DNA of 64,000 nt from Silene conica. Its lineage: Eukaryota > Streptophyta > Magnoliopsida > Caryophyllales > Caryophyllaceae. The notes under the pieces were generated by a model, which saw nothing but the letters and a program-made list of their open reading frames with translations, was not told the DNA's origin and did not search any database. Each line of letters starts with the position of its first letter. Within the stretch, counting starts at the first letter, position 1. Below are positions 23,101 to 32,641 of this stretch, piece after piece. Position numbers and translations under genes: made by a program. The stretch spans positions 23,723,079 to 23,787,078 of the forward strand of contig CM055313.2 in assembly GCA_029255685.2 (NCBI GenBank), read 5' to 3'.

Positions 23101-24032
23101 CCCATCCGCATCAAAGTAGTCTCGGCATTAGTATAAACAGCCAAACTATCAGCAAGATTTTGACGTGTAAGACTCTCAGCCCCGTTATCATAGTGCCAAT
23201 CCTGAAAATGATACCGCCAGGAGGATTTCTTAAGACCCCTGCCGTGACCATTCGGGCACCCATGCAAATGCGAAAAAGGACACTGAAAACGAACCACAGG
23301 AGGCATGAAGAAACCTCACCCACAACCTGCACGAAAAACAATATAGCCAACCAAAACCACCACCAGCGACACCACGGAACGGTGTAACCACCAGAAGCAA
23401 GCGGCACAAAACACAACACCCTAAACCTCAACAACAAAGGCAGCCTCCAAACACCACCCACCCCAACACCACACGGCAGCACCACCAAAGAGGTAGACCA
23501 AAAGAGGCAGAAGAAAAGAGCACACACCAATGCCGCTCGAAAACAACAAAAAAAGAAGAGAAAAAATAAGAAAAAAATAGGGAAACAACACCGTCAATGG
23601 CTCACAACGACACCACACACCCTGCCCAACCCAGCACCACCAATACACTGCACCACCCACCGTCGGCAGCAAAAACTGACACAGCACAGGAACAGGCGAA
23701 GAGAAGGTAAGAAACACGTGACAAGAAGCAAACTCACCGTACGAAGATTGCCCAGAAAATTCCGGTGACCCTAAACCACCGTCGAGGAGAGACGAAGGCC
23801 GACAACACCAGCAATCCTCCACAACCAACGCCACAACCCAGAACCCGCCGCGAAACCGAACCCACAACCCACAAATAGAAACGCTCAAACTCACCGGAAA
23901 ACACCAACCCACGGTTAGAACACCGACAACGTGAGGTTGCCGACGAAAGGAGAGTATGACACCGGTGACGTGAGGTCACCCGCGGTGAGTCTGATGTGGA
24001 AGCACTCGAAAACGAACGAACCCTAATCGCCC
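20125..24032 (-). mobile_element. Non-LTR retroelement with probable restriction-like endonuclease, between two (TAA)n arrays
   Basis: A minus-strand element of about 3.9 kb: a 5' untranslated region (about 23307-24032), one long frame (20169-23306) and a very short 3' region (20125-20168). No LTRs, PBS or PPT are seen. (ATT)n arrays abut both ends in the same phase orientation. RTE-type LINEs often carry a simple-repeat tail at the 3' end only. A repeat on both sides rather fits insertion into an existing TAA microsatellite, as known for the Dong element of the R4 clade in silkworm. The endonuclease type seen in the protein agrees with this, but clade membership is inference. Confidence 0.75.
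20169..23306 (-). pseudogene. Non-LTR retroelement polyprotein: zinc fingers, reverse transcriptase, CCHC motif, RLE-like nuclease
   Basis: One frame of 1046 codons, broken only by in-frame stops at 22707-22709, 21561-21563 and 20739-20741. The N-terminus has a C2H2-like finger (CPFSHLHGC...HFQDWH, residues 9-37) and a second cysteine/histidine cluster (CGVC...CHH, near 78-93). Reverse transcriptase motifs follow: GGLRPIAIDTVWRR, LLVDFRNAFN, GVQQGDPLGPLLFAL and the catalytic YLDD near residue 537. After a thumb-like region comes a CCHC-type motif (SAC...GDHAVSC, near 856-875); the third stop sits where its first Cys would be. The C-terminus has RPADLLLYSW...LCIDLTGSSP (near 915-940), which fits the RPD...D core of restriction-like endonucleases. 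No APE-type endonuclease is seen at the N-terminus. This order matches RLE-type non-LTR elements (R2/R4 group). Confidence 0.8.
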
Positions 24033-24037
24033 TATTA

Positions 24038-24104
<67 letters not shown>
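24033..24104. repeat. (ATT)n microsatellite, 5' side of the non-LTR element
   Basis: About 23 ATT units (one imperfect near 24040) directly beyond the 5' end of the element, in the same orientation as the array at 20041-20124. Confidence 0.97.
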
Positions 24105-24662
24105 CCAAGAGGATATTGATAAAAAATAGTCTAAAAAACAAGGTAATATGAAATATATTCTCCACTTTATATACAATGCTTTGTTCATAGTTCATACATT
24201 ATACTACGATTATATTACGATAAAAAATAATCCACACATTAAAAAAAATTTTAACCATTTATTTCCATATTATCATAATCCTCATCTACTTCATCTTCAT
24301 TATCAATATCACTGTCAACAAAGAGTCCATAGCCTCGCCAAATATTTTTGACTATGTTGCTTCATACCTTATACACATTCGTCTTCCGCTTTTATCAAAC
24401 AATCCCGAATCTATTATCGATAGTTGAAGTATTCTACCATTCCTTCACGCGGTCTATGCTTGTATTCGGGCATATGGCATCAGGTTGAGTTTGTGTAAGA
24501 TCGTTTGGTATTAATGAGATAGTAAAAACAAAAAACGGGTACTATTATTAATAATTTGTTCTTGTTTTTTTAAAAAAGTGTATCAAATAATTAAAGCGAA
24601 ATATTTTTTTTATCGGTTGTTAAAATAATACTTCGTATATAGCTTTTTGGAATTGATTTTAT
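24105..24662. other. Unassigned AT-rich stretch
   Basis: 558 bp between the microsatellite and the outer Copia LTR. I see no ORF, LTR end or known motif in it. It could be older host DNA or an eroded repeat. Confidence 0.4.
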
Positions 24663-25615
24663 TGTGGGAAAAAATCTGTATATAATCCCAATTCTTTATA
24701 TGCAGGATTATAACAAATTTATAATGTACGATTTATAGTCATAAACGAAAAACAATATACAAAGATTGGGATTAAGAATTAACCTTTTGTCCTTGCAAAG
24801 GCCTAAGATCAGATATCAAAACAGATATGCTCCTAATCGTTGCACCCAAGATGTCCTGAGAAATACCCTTTCCTGAGCTAGAAACTGCAAAATTACCTCT
24901 AATTTTGTGTAAGATGAAAGCTAGAGAGAGAGAGAGAGGGGAGAGGTATTCGTGTAACTCGTACCCTTTAAGTGCAGAGTGAATGTCCTATTTATAGCTG
25001 CAAACAACCTTGCTATTAGACATCAACTAGGATTCCCCAAATCAATATTTGGTTCTACCTACAGCACTTCACAACAACTGAACAACTTAATAATTGCTTA
25101 GACCGAAATTCTATCTTTATAGAATCAGTTATATCGCTCTCTCTTATGTAATGTTTTATCTTACAAATATCTTATATTTATAATCCACTAATTAAATATA
25201 ACCTTTTATATTTAATTAAATCATTTAATCTTTATTAAATAATTCCATTACACATAATTAAATATAACATTTTATATTTAATTACGAATTAACATTTTAA
25301 TTCGTCTTAGCTAATATTATTTAATCAGTATTAAATAATTATGTCATCATTACATTGACTAACCGTTTAGTCGTTAGGGTATCAATATGATTACATTTTC
25401 ATCTGATCATATCTCTTAGATTTCATCCTTTAGGTGTGACTCTTAGGGACCAGTTGATTACCGTCATCTGTATGACAATAACGTCAAACTTTCTAGCAAG
25501 CCAACCGTTATTGATAAACGTGAATCAACTAGCTAAAATACAAAGTATACCCTGTGTTCCTTTAAGAGATTTATACGTGTTGTCGCACTAACTGTTGAGG
25601 ACACTAGCTCCAACA
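24663..25615 (-). repeat. 3' LTR of the outer Copia (953 bp)
   Basis: The plus strand reads TGTGGGAAAA...CTCCAACA. The right end abuts a PPT. It holds a (GA)n run near 24922-24940 and a minus-strand TATA-like CTATAAATAGG near 24988-24999. Confidence 0.85.
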
Positions 25616-26389
25616 ATCTCCCACTTGTCCATACAAGTGCATGTGCGATAACCGATTCTCATATCCAGTTAAATTTCTCCCACTCAATGTAAAACAATTT
25701 GCAAATCTGTATTCACAAAGGCCGTATTTTACAAGCGATCTGTATCAAGAGTGATTTCCCCGACTAGAGAGTAACTCAACTGATAGCGAATCATTATTCG
25801 AGCTTGGCCAATAATTTCAGTTACTACTCCTCGAGTGGCCCTGAGAAATATTAAAACCTGATAAAGGGTGGATATTTCCTTAACTCGGATCTTGCAGATG
25901 TAAGCACAATATGAAATGACCCAAAATAAATCTGTTTAGCCCCAGTTACGGTCAGCTAGTGAGAAATAAATCAAAGTCACCCAAAACTGCCCTTTATCTC
26001 AAGAAACAGTCGACAGTCAAAAGAATCGACTCAAGGAACATGATGGACGTCCTATCCACTACCCGATACTGAATGTTCAGTAACATTTAGGACTCCATTG
26101 CGTCGTCACGAAAATTTCCTACGAGTTATCGTTATAATCTCTGTGATCGATCAGTCAACGGTTTGACTTATGGTTTATTGAACACACCATCAATCACGTC
26201 ACAAAATAACTGCCAGTGTTATCAGCTCCTGTAGGCGATTACGGACAAAAACAAATATAATGTAATTCAGTTCACTTTGTGGTATTCAATGTTGTCAGTA
26301 CAATCCACATGAAAAAGAATATATAAAACAAAATCGATGGTGTTATAAATAGTATATGAAATAGATACAATATACAATCCACAAAAGTA
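25616..26389 (-). other. 3' non-coding region with PPT
   Basis: The reverse complement of 25616-25628 is ACAAGTGGGAGAT, the Copia PPT. The rest (to 26389) is non-coding and parallels 14872-15631 of the sister element. Confidence 0.75.
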
Positions 26390-27111
26390 CTAATACAACT
26401 CAGAAACACGTTTAATTCCTATTGAAATAACGTGCCCTTCATGTTTATCATGTCTTAATGGTTTAGTGAGAGGATTTGCGATGTTGTCATCCGTCGCAAT
26501 CTTTTCTATCACTATCTTCTTTTGCTCCACGTAGTCTCGAATGAGGTGAGCTTTCCGCAGTACATATCTAGATTTTTTGCTAGACTTACGCTCCTTAGCC
26601 TGGAATATGGCACCTCTATTGTCGCAATAGATGGTGATCGGGTCGTTCGAACTAGGAACTACAGTTAGTCCATGTAAGAACTGACGCATCCATATAGCTT
26701 TCTTTGCAGCTTCTGAAGCGGCATAGTACTCGGACTCAGTAGTAGAATCTGCAATAACACTCTTCTTGGAGCTTTTCCAACTGACAGCAGCGCCATTAAG
26801 AGTAAAAACGAATCCAGATTGAGATTTCGAGTCATCGCGATCCGTTTGGAAGCTAGCATCTGTGTAACCGTTTGCGCAAAGCTCAGTGCCTCTACCATAA
26901 GTCAATACCCAATCTTTATTCCTCCGTAGGTACTTAACAATGTTTTTAACAGCCATTCAGTGTGGTTCACCTGGATTGCATTGGTACTGACTCGTCATAC
27001 TCAAAGCATATGCCACGTATGGATGTGTGCATATCATGGCATACATGATCGATCCTATAACTGACGCATAAGGAATGCGACTCATACGCTCGACCTCTTC
27101 CGGTGTCTTAG
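26390..27111 (-). pseudogene. pol: Outer Copia pol, RNase H portion
   Basis: On the minus strand from 27111 the frame carries the connection region (PYASVIGSIMYAMICTH). After an in-frame TGA at 26957-26959 (Trp in the sister copy) it continues with RNase H: KDWVLTYGRGTELCANGYTD, SWKSSKKSVIADSTTESEYY, and the CDNRGAI aspartate motif. It ends at KRVSELY. The acidic residues expected of RNase H (Asp in YTDAS, Glu in TESEY, Asp in YCDN) are present. The upstream part of the gene lies beyond the solo-LTR insertion, at 43611-44421. Confidence 0.87.
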
Positions 27112-28702
27112 TGTAATACCTCGAATTTTGGGCACGATTTTATCTTAACTGTTTTAATAGCCAAACGGTTTTATGTTTAGTACGGGGTTTTATTTGATAC
27201 GATGTTAAATAGAATGATAAGTAATTAGTTCGTTTATAAGTTTATGCGTACGTATCATGCTTGTTATGGGATTCGAATTGGGGATCACTTATATATGTGA
27301 CATGCCCTTGGTGGGGTTCGAACTACGGGTTGTTGGATGAGAGTCTTGGGCCTCGATTTCCGTGTCAACACAAACAGCCCAAGACTCGCATAACATGAGG
27401 GAATGAAACCCTCACACACACACCTCACTCAGCCGTCTTATAAGAGTCCCTCGACACACTTTCTGACCTACCTACACACACCACCTCTACCCTAGTTTGT
27501 TCAGCCGCCACCACACCCCAGAAGGAGGAGTCTTTCACGGTTGTTTGACCGGTCTAGTTCTCTCGATTTGAGTCAAGAAACAGGTAAGCCGCAGCATGTA
27601 TAGTTTCGTTTGTAATTCTATTTTTAAACTGTTGGTGTTTGTTGCTCTTTCGAGGGGGGGTTCAGTGTCGTGGTTATCATGGTTTATGCATTTCTGTTCT
27701 TCTGGTGGTTAAGGGGTGGTCGGGGGTTAGTCACGGTGGTTGTCGAGTATCGTGGGTGGTGTAAAAAGGGGGGTTCGTGGTGTCTGTTGGTTGGTTTATT
27801 TCACGGTCAGTGTTGTGTTCAGGGAAGGTGGTTTGGGGGTGGTGCTACTGAAGACTCGGGGGAGGTCTAAGCAGTGGCACCACCGTGGTCCGAGAGGGGG
27901 TTGTCGGAGGTTTAGTCTGGTGGGTGTTATGGGTGGTGCAAGGGTTGTTACAGGGGTTCGATTGGGGTCTGTTTCGGACTGTTTAGAACTCAGGCGAGGG
28001 GTCAGGCTGGGTTTAAGGGCTCTGGTCGGAGTCGACAGGGGGTGTCGACTGGTGTGGTGGTGTTGTGGTGTCAGTGGGTGGTCGGTGGTGTTGGGAGCTG
28101 GTGCTGGTGGGTGGTCGAAGTGGTGGTAGGCAGCGGTGAAGGGGGGCTGTTGTCGTGTGGGGGACTGTCGGGTGTTTAGTGTTGTGTATCATTCTTTCAT
28201 CTTTTTATTTTATTATTAATACTTATTATTATTATTTATTATTATTATTATTATTAATTTTAGAATATTTATTTTATGGTGTAATATGTTATTTCTTTTG
28301 GTAAAGATTTAAATGTTATTGTGAGTTGTTATGGTAAGTTTAATGTGGGCCTTAGTTAGTATTTTGAATGATTTGAATTTCAAACCAAAGTTTCTATTTT
28401 TAGAAAGTACTATTTTTAGAAGTTACTATATTTAGAAAGTGCTATTTTTGTGTAACCCCGGTTGTTTAGAAGCTTTCTAAATATAGGAAGTTTCTATAAA
28501 TAGAATGTGTACCCGTATTACGAATATTAGGGTGTTTATTAATTAAATAATATTTGTTTAGGTAGCGGGTTTCGCGTGAAACATTTCTAAATAAGCCTCG
28601 GGTTTATCTGCGTTACCTGCTATTTCAGGTAGGGGATAATACTTTTATATGACGTGTGTAATCTATTCTTATTCGACCTGAAGCATGTTGGTGATATAAT
28701 AC

Positions 28703-30252
28703 TGATGCGTGCATTTTATATAGACCTTTTAGGCCATATTAGCACGCATTTCCATGCTTATTTCGTAGCGTTTTACTACAAATGTCCCCCGAATAGTCTA
28801 CTTTGGTTTGTCTTGTGTTATTTGCAGATATGAGCCGGAGAAGATCATAATCAAGCCTAAAACATGTCCCCATGCATGCATTTAGGAGAAGAGTTGATTC
28901 GGAGCTTGTTACTACCATCTTGAGATGCGCGTAGAAGTAATGGAAGTCTATCGAGCGAAAGAAGAGCTACACACCGCTAGTGCCTACTTTGAAGAGCCAT
29001 AACTCGAGTTCTAGAAATGATAATCAAGTGATTCAAATTGGAGATGAAAGCTTATTCTCTTAGCTTTCCAACGCCACCAAAAACGCTTGATTTGCCTGAG
29101 TAACGAAGAAATGGCAGCTGTTTTAAGTTCAGTGCGCATTGCAGGAAATCTGTTCGACAAACTTCAGTCGATCGACCAATTCTGGTCGATACATAAGTCG
29201 ATCGACCACACTTTAGTCGATCGACCACATTTGGTCGATAAGGAAGTCGATCGACCAGTTTCCAAGTCGATCGACCAGTTTATTTCCCCGAAGCCCAAGA
29301 TTAACCTAAGCCCATTAGGTTATCAGTTTGGAGTCAGACTAAACTCGTTTTAAAAGCAGCTTTTCAGTGTTTTTTAGGTGATCTATCTTGGATCTTTCAC
29401 CCTTTCTTTCACTTTTACTCTGTCACTTTACTTTTGCTTAGATAAACTTTTAAGTCAGTAGTTTTCATTTTATTTCTCCTTAAAACTTGTAATATCTAAT
29501 CTTCCGGAATTTTGTACTCAATTCCTTTTGGATGATTGGTAATCTTCTTTCTTTGCTCTTATTTTCTCTTGTCATTATTTATATCGCGATCATGACTTCC
29601 CCTTTAGTTATTTCTTTCATTTCAATTGTTAATCCCTTTATGCATAGCTAATTTCCTTGACTAGGATATAAGGGATCCTATGAAATTGTGACGAATCTTG
29701 ATTAGGTTTAGACTAGTTCACATTTATAAGTCTCTGTTGTTAATTGTAGCATTTGATAGCGATTAGTCAATTAATGCGCATGATTGATTAGTTGATTTGG
29801 TAAAACCCCGACCTAAGATCGAAAGCCTGGTGAGGGTTAGACCTGCTACAAACATTAGAGTGCCCTAGTAAGTTGCGAGAGCCCGCTAGAAGCATTCTAG
29901 GGCGAATAGCGATCCGAGAGGACCTTTTCACTACCCCTTAGACCGGTAATTGCGACTTATCTGCGACCTAAACCCCCTATCGTTACACAATCATTGGTGA
30001 ACCGACTATCCTAGTTTTGTCTCCCTTATTATTTTTACACTACTTTGTTTACGCTTTTCTTTTCTCTCATCCTTCACTACTTTTAGTTTAGTTAAAACAA
30101 ACAATCAAAACCCCAAGAATCTGGTTACCTTGACGGACTCTAGTTTAGCATTTAGAATTCATATCTGTCTCCCTGTGGATACGATCCCGACTTCCTTACT
30201 ACATTAGTTAGGCCAGTTGGTTATCTTTGATAGGGTTGCGACAGCCGTGTCA
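28703..30252 (+). repeat. 5' LTR of the Athila-like element
   Basis: Its partner is 41465-43015. It contains a conserved block at about 29001-29140 and then a cluster of GTCGATCGACCA palindromes at 29167-29281. It ends with the CTCCCTGTGGATACGATCCC stretch near 30170-30190. Confidence 0.93.
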
Positions 30253-30257
30253 AATTT

Positions 30258-30275
30258 TGGCGCCGTTGCCGGGGA
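30258..30275 (+). other. Primer binding site, Athila type
   Basis: TGGCGCCGTTGCCGGGGA, five bases after the 5' LTR. This is the PBS characteristic of Athila and related Tat elements, generally assigned to tRNA-Asp. Confidence 0.92.
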
Positions 30276-30317
30276 GACGGTGATATTTTATTTGCTTTAT
30301 TTTAGTTTGTCTTATGT

Positions 30318-30341
30318 CTCAAGGAACTTCTGTTCCTTGAG
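30318..30341 (+). other. Perfect 10-bp stem-loop between PBS and ORF
   Basis: CTCAAGGAAC, loop TTCT, GTTCCTTGAG. It lies 42 bp after the PBS and 9 bp before the ORF start. A tiny upstream ORF (ATG at 30315, stop at 30339) coincides with it. The position suits an RNA packaging, dimerisation or translation-control signal; that role is inference. Confidence 0.7.
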
Positions 30342-30350
30342 GCCATTCTA

Positions 30351-31343
30351 ATGTCTTCCATCCAGTTTCCACAGGGTGTAGACGAATCATTTGGTGCTTA
30401 CATAGACAGGTTCGAGGAGTGGCTGAATACGTTGAATTATGGAACTTTGACTGCCCTCCAGATTTGCTTGTCTATCATCCGGGGTATGAATGACCCTACA
30501 CGATCTTACCTCTGCTCAATAGGTAAGGGAGATTTTAGTGGGAAACCTGTGAATGAGCTTTTGGAATTCTTTGACTGGTTTGCCATTGAGAGTATCAAAC
30601 CCACTTTCTCATTTCTGTCAGACATGGTTGAGGGGGTGAGTGAGACCGTAGAAAGCATTTTACAGAATGAAAATGACGTTGACAGAACCATAGAGAAGGA
30701 CACTATAGGCTCAATTGATAATCCCTTCTTCGAGGATAGTCTAGACCCTCTCTATGACAATTTTACAGACATCGAACCATGTGAGGAAGACTTGACGAAC
30801 CTTATAGAGAACCCCTTTTGTGACGAGTCTTTCAATAAGGATAGTGAGGATTGGCGATTGGAAGGTCTTGAGGTCGAATGGGACAAATATGACGATATTG
30901 TAGATGAGCATATTATGGGTGACCCCGTTAACACATTTGACTTTACTGCCTCTTGCGTTTGGGATGACCACCCACCTTCTCCTATTGCACACTGGACTCC
31001 TCCACCCCACGTAGAATACCCGTCTATGCAGGTTATTTCTACTCATGTGTTTTCATTGTTAAATGTTTCTGTGGTCTCCAACTCTCTGTTTTCCTGTGAT
31101 TTGAGCTTCGGTGTTCCACCCTCGGCTAAAGGGTGGAATTATTCGGTTGATTTTTACAGGAGCTGTGAAAGAAAGTTTAGCAAGGTGATACGGTATTTCA
31201 CTTTGTTTTTATTTGCTCCTATTAACTGCTGGTGCTACTTATGCTTTTGTGTAGCACATGCGCAGATTTTTGACCGACTTCTAAGGGCTTTGAGCTGTTT
31301 TGATTATGTACATTCTATCAGCCGCTACTTCGTCGCTTGCTGA
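30351..31343 (+). CDS. 330-residue ORF of the non-autonomous Athila-like element, unknown function
   Basis: The only long frame of the element, starting 75 bp after the PBS, where gag belongs. The N-terminal 90 residues (FGAYIDRFEEWLNTLNYG, then GKPVNELLEFFDWFAIES) recall the helical start of Tat/Athila gag proteins. The middle is strongly acidic (repeated NPFF/NPFC-E-DS patches near residues 120-165). The C-terminal third contains a hydrophobic, cysteine-rich segment (FTLFLFAPINCWCYLCFCVA, near 283-302) that could span a membrane. There is no zinc knuckle and no pol motif. It could be a truncated gag fused to an env-like tail, or a novel accessory protein. The frame is intact. Confidence 0.6.
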   Translation: MSSIQFPQGVDESFGAYIDRFEEWLNTLNYGTLTALQICLSIIRGMNDPTRSYLCSIGKGDFSGKPVNELLEFFDWFAIESIKPTFSFLSDMVEGVSETVESILQNENDVDRTIEKDTIGSIDNPFFEDSLDPLYDNFTDIEPCEEDLTNLIENPFCDESFNKDSEDWRLEGLEVEWDKYDDIVDEHIMGDPVNTFDFTASCVWDDHPPSPIAHWTPPPHVEYPSMQVISTHVFSLLNVSVVSNSLFSCDLSFGVPPSAKGWNYSVDFYRSCERKFSKVIRYFTLFLFAPINCWCYLCFCVAHAQIFDRLLRALSCFDYVHSISRYFVAC

Positions 31344-32641
31344 TGCGACAAATGACTCGATCGAGTCTCTGATTACCTCCCATATCTGGTTCGGTTTGGG
31401 GAGGTCTGTGGTGCGCGCATTCTTGTAAGTTTCTGACTCACTCTCTTTAGTTTGCATTTCTTTTCCTTTACTTTGTACAATGAGGACATTGTACGGTTTG
31501 GTTTGGGGAGGTTATGCATCCATATCTGGTCTGCATATTGTTTTTTTTACATTTCTGTTATCACGTTTCATTCACGTATGCATTGTTTTATCATTTCCCT
31601 TGCATCCTAAAATTACCAAATAAAAAAAACTCACGTTTACTTTTGCATACTAGATCGAGTCAGTTTGGAGTTTCTCAGTGCTGTTAAACCGTCAGAAAAC
31701 TCAAACTAGGTAATTGTTTCACATCTTTTAGCAAGTTCTTTGGCAATTTTCTCGAATCTCGTTTCAAAGCATGTTGGACAAGTAGACTGGATTTGATATT
31801 CTGGCAACCTACAATAACTTTCTAAGTAATTAGAGCCTACAACCGGTGACATTCAGGACCGGTTCATCTAGGAAAGTGAGTAGTTACTCCTTATGAGACA
31901 TGTAACATCAATTTGCATAAACATGAGTTTAGTCTTCTTTATACCTGTATGCATTCGGGTTTGCGGTTTGTTGACACATGTGGTAGATGTTTCCCTTTTT
32001 TTAGTCTTACCCGTAAGTTTCACAAAGCCAAATTTGCCTATTTATTGTCCCATATAGCTACAATCCATGATTTTGCCCACCCTAGCCGAGTTAGTAATGG
32101 TAGCATTTTGGGAATGTGTTGTTTTGCATTTTGGTTGCTTTATCTTGTCAAAACGAAGAATGGGTGAAAAAAAGGAGAAAAGATGAGATGCAAAAGAAAA
32201 AAAAAAGGGAAAAAAGAGATGGAAAAAAAAAAGAGAAAGAGAAGGGAGAAAAAGAGAAATGCAGAAAAGTGGCATGAAAAAGAAAAAGAAGAAAAGAAAA
32301 AAAAGGAAAAAAAAGTCATGTGTGAAAAGTTGAAGAAATCAATTAACGATTTTTCTACTCCCATGTTTTTTATATCGTATCTTATGGGGGGTTGATAAGT
32401 GTTTGAAGTATTGAGAGTTGGATGCACCCAATGTACATTGTTGTGTATTGATGTATTGAGTATGAAGTTGAGAGATATATATAATTTGGTTCTCATGGTT
32501 ACTAGCTTGGCTTTTAACTCCAGTTTTTGCCAAATTCATTTTCATCACCTTCTTACCCATAGCCTCACATATCCCATAACTATCCTCGGCATGTGTCATG
32601 GTCATTAAAGTGTGGGAATGCATACGTACGGTTGTAGAGAC
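31344..32641 (+). other. Non-coding 3' part of the Athila-like element
   Basis: It holds two PPT-like GGTTYGGTTTGGGGAGGT tracts (31388-31405 and 31495-31512). The second follows a perfect hairpin. A long purine-rich tract (about 32163-32330, A and G with few pyrimidines) lies further on. Nothing else here looks coding. Confidence 0.65.
31475..31512 (+). other. Hairpin plus PPT-like tract, internal copy
   Basis: GTACAATG, loop AGGA, CATTGTAC (31475-31494), followed at once by GGTTTGGTTTGGGGAGGT. It has the same layout as the terminal module at 41428-41464, but no LTR follows it. Confidence 0.75.

Noticed and set aside
23111-23912. Hydrophobic minus-strand frames upstream of the non-LTR ORF
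   Set aside because: Low-complexity Trp/Val/Leu-rich frames in the 5' untranslated region, overlapping the real frame in other phases.
27670-28129. Two overlapping plus-strand frames in a G-rich block
   Set aside because: They are in the chromovirus-like solo LTR, with Gly/Val/Arg-rich translation from GGT/GTG repeats and no domain.
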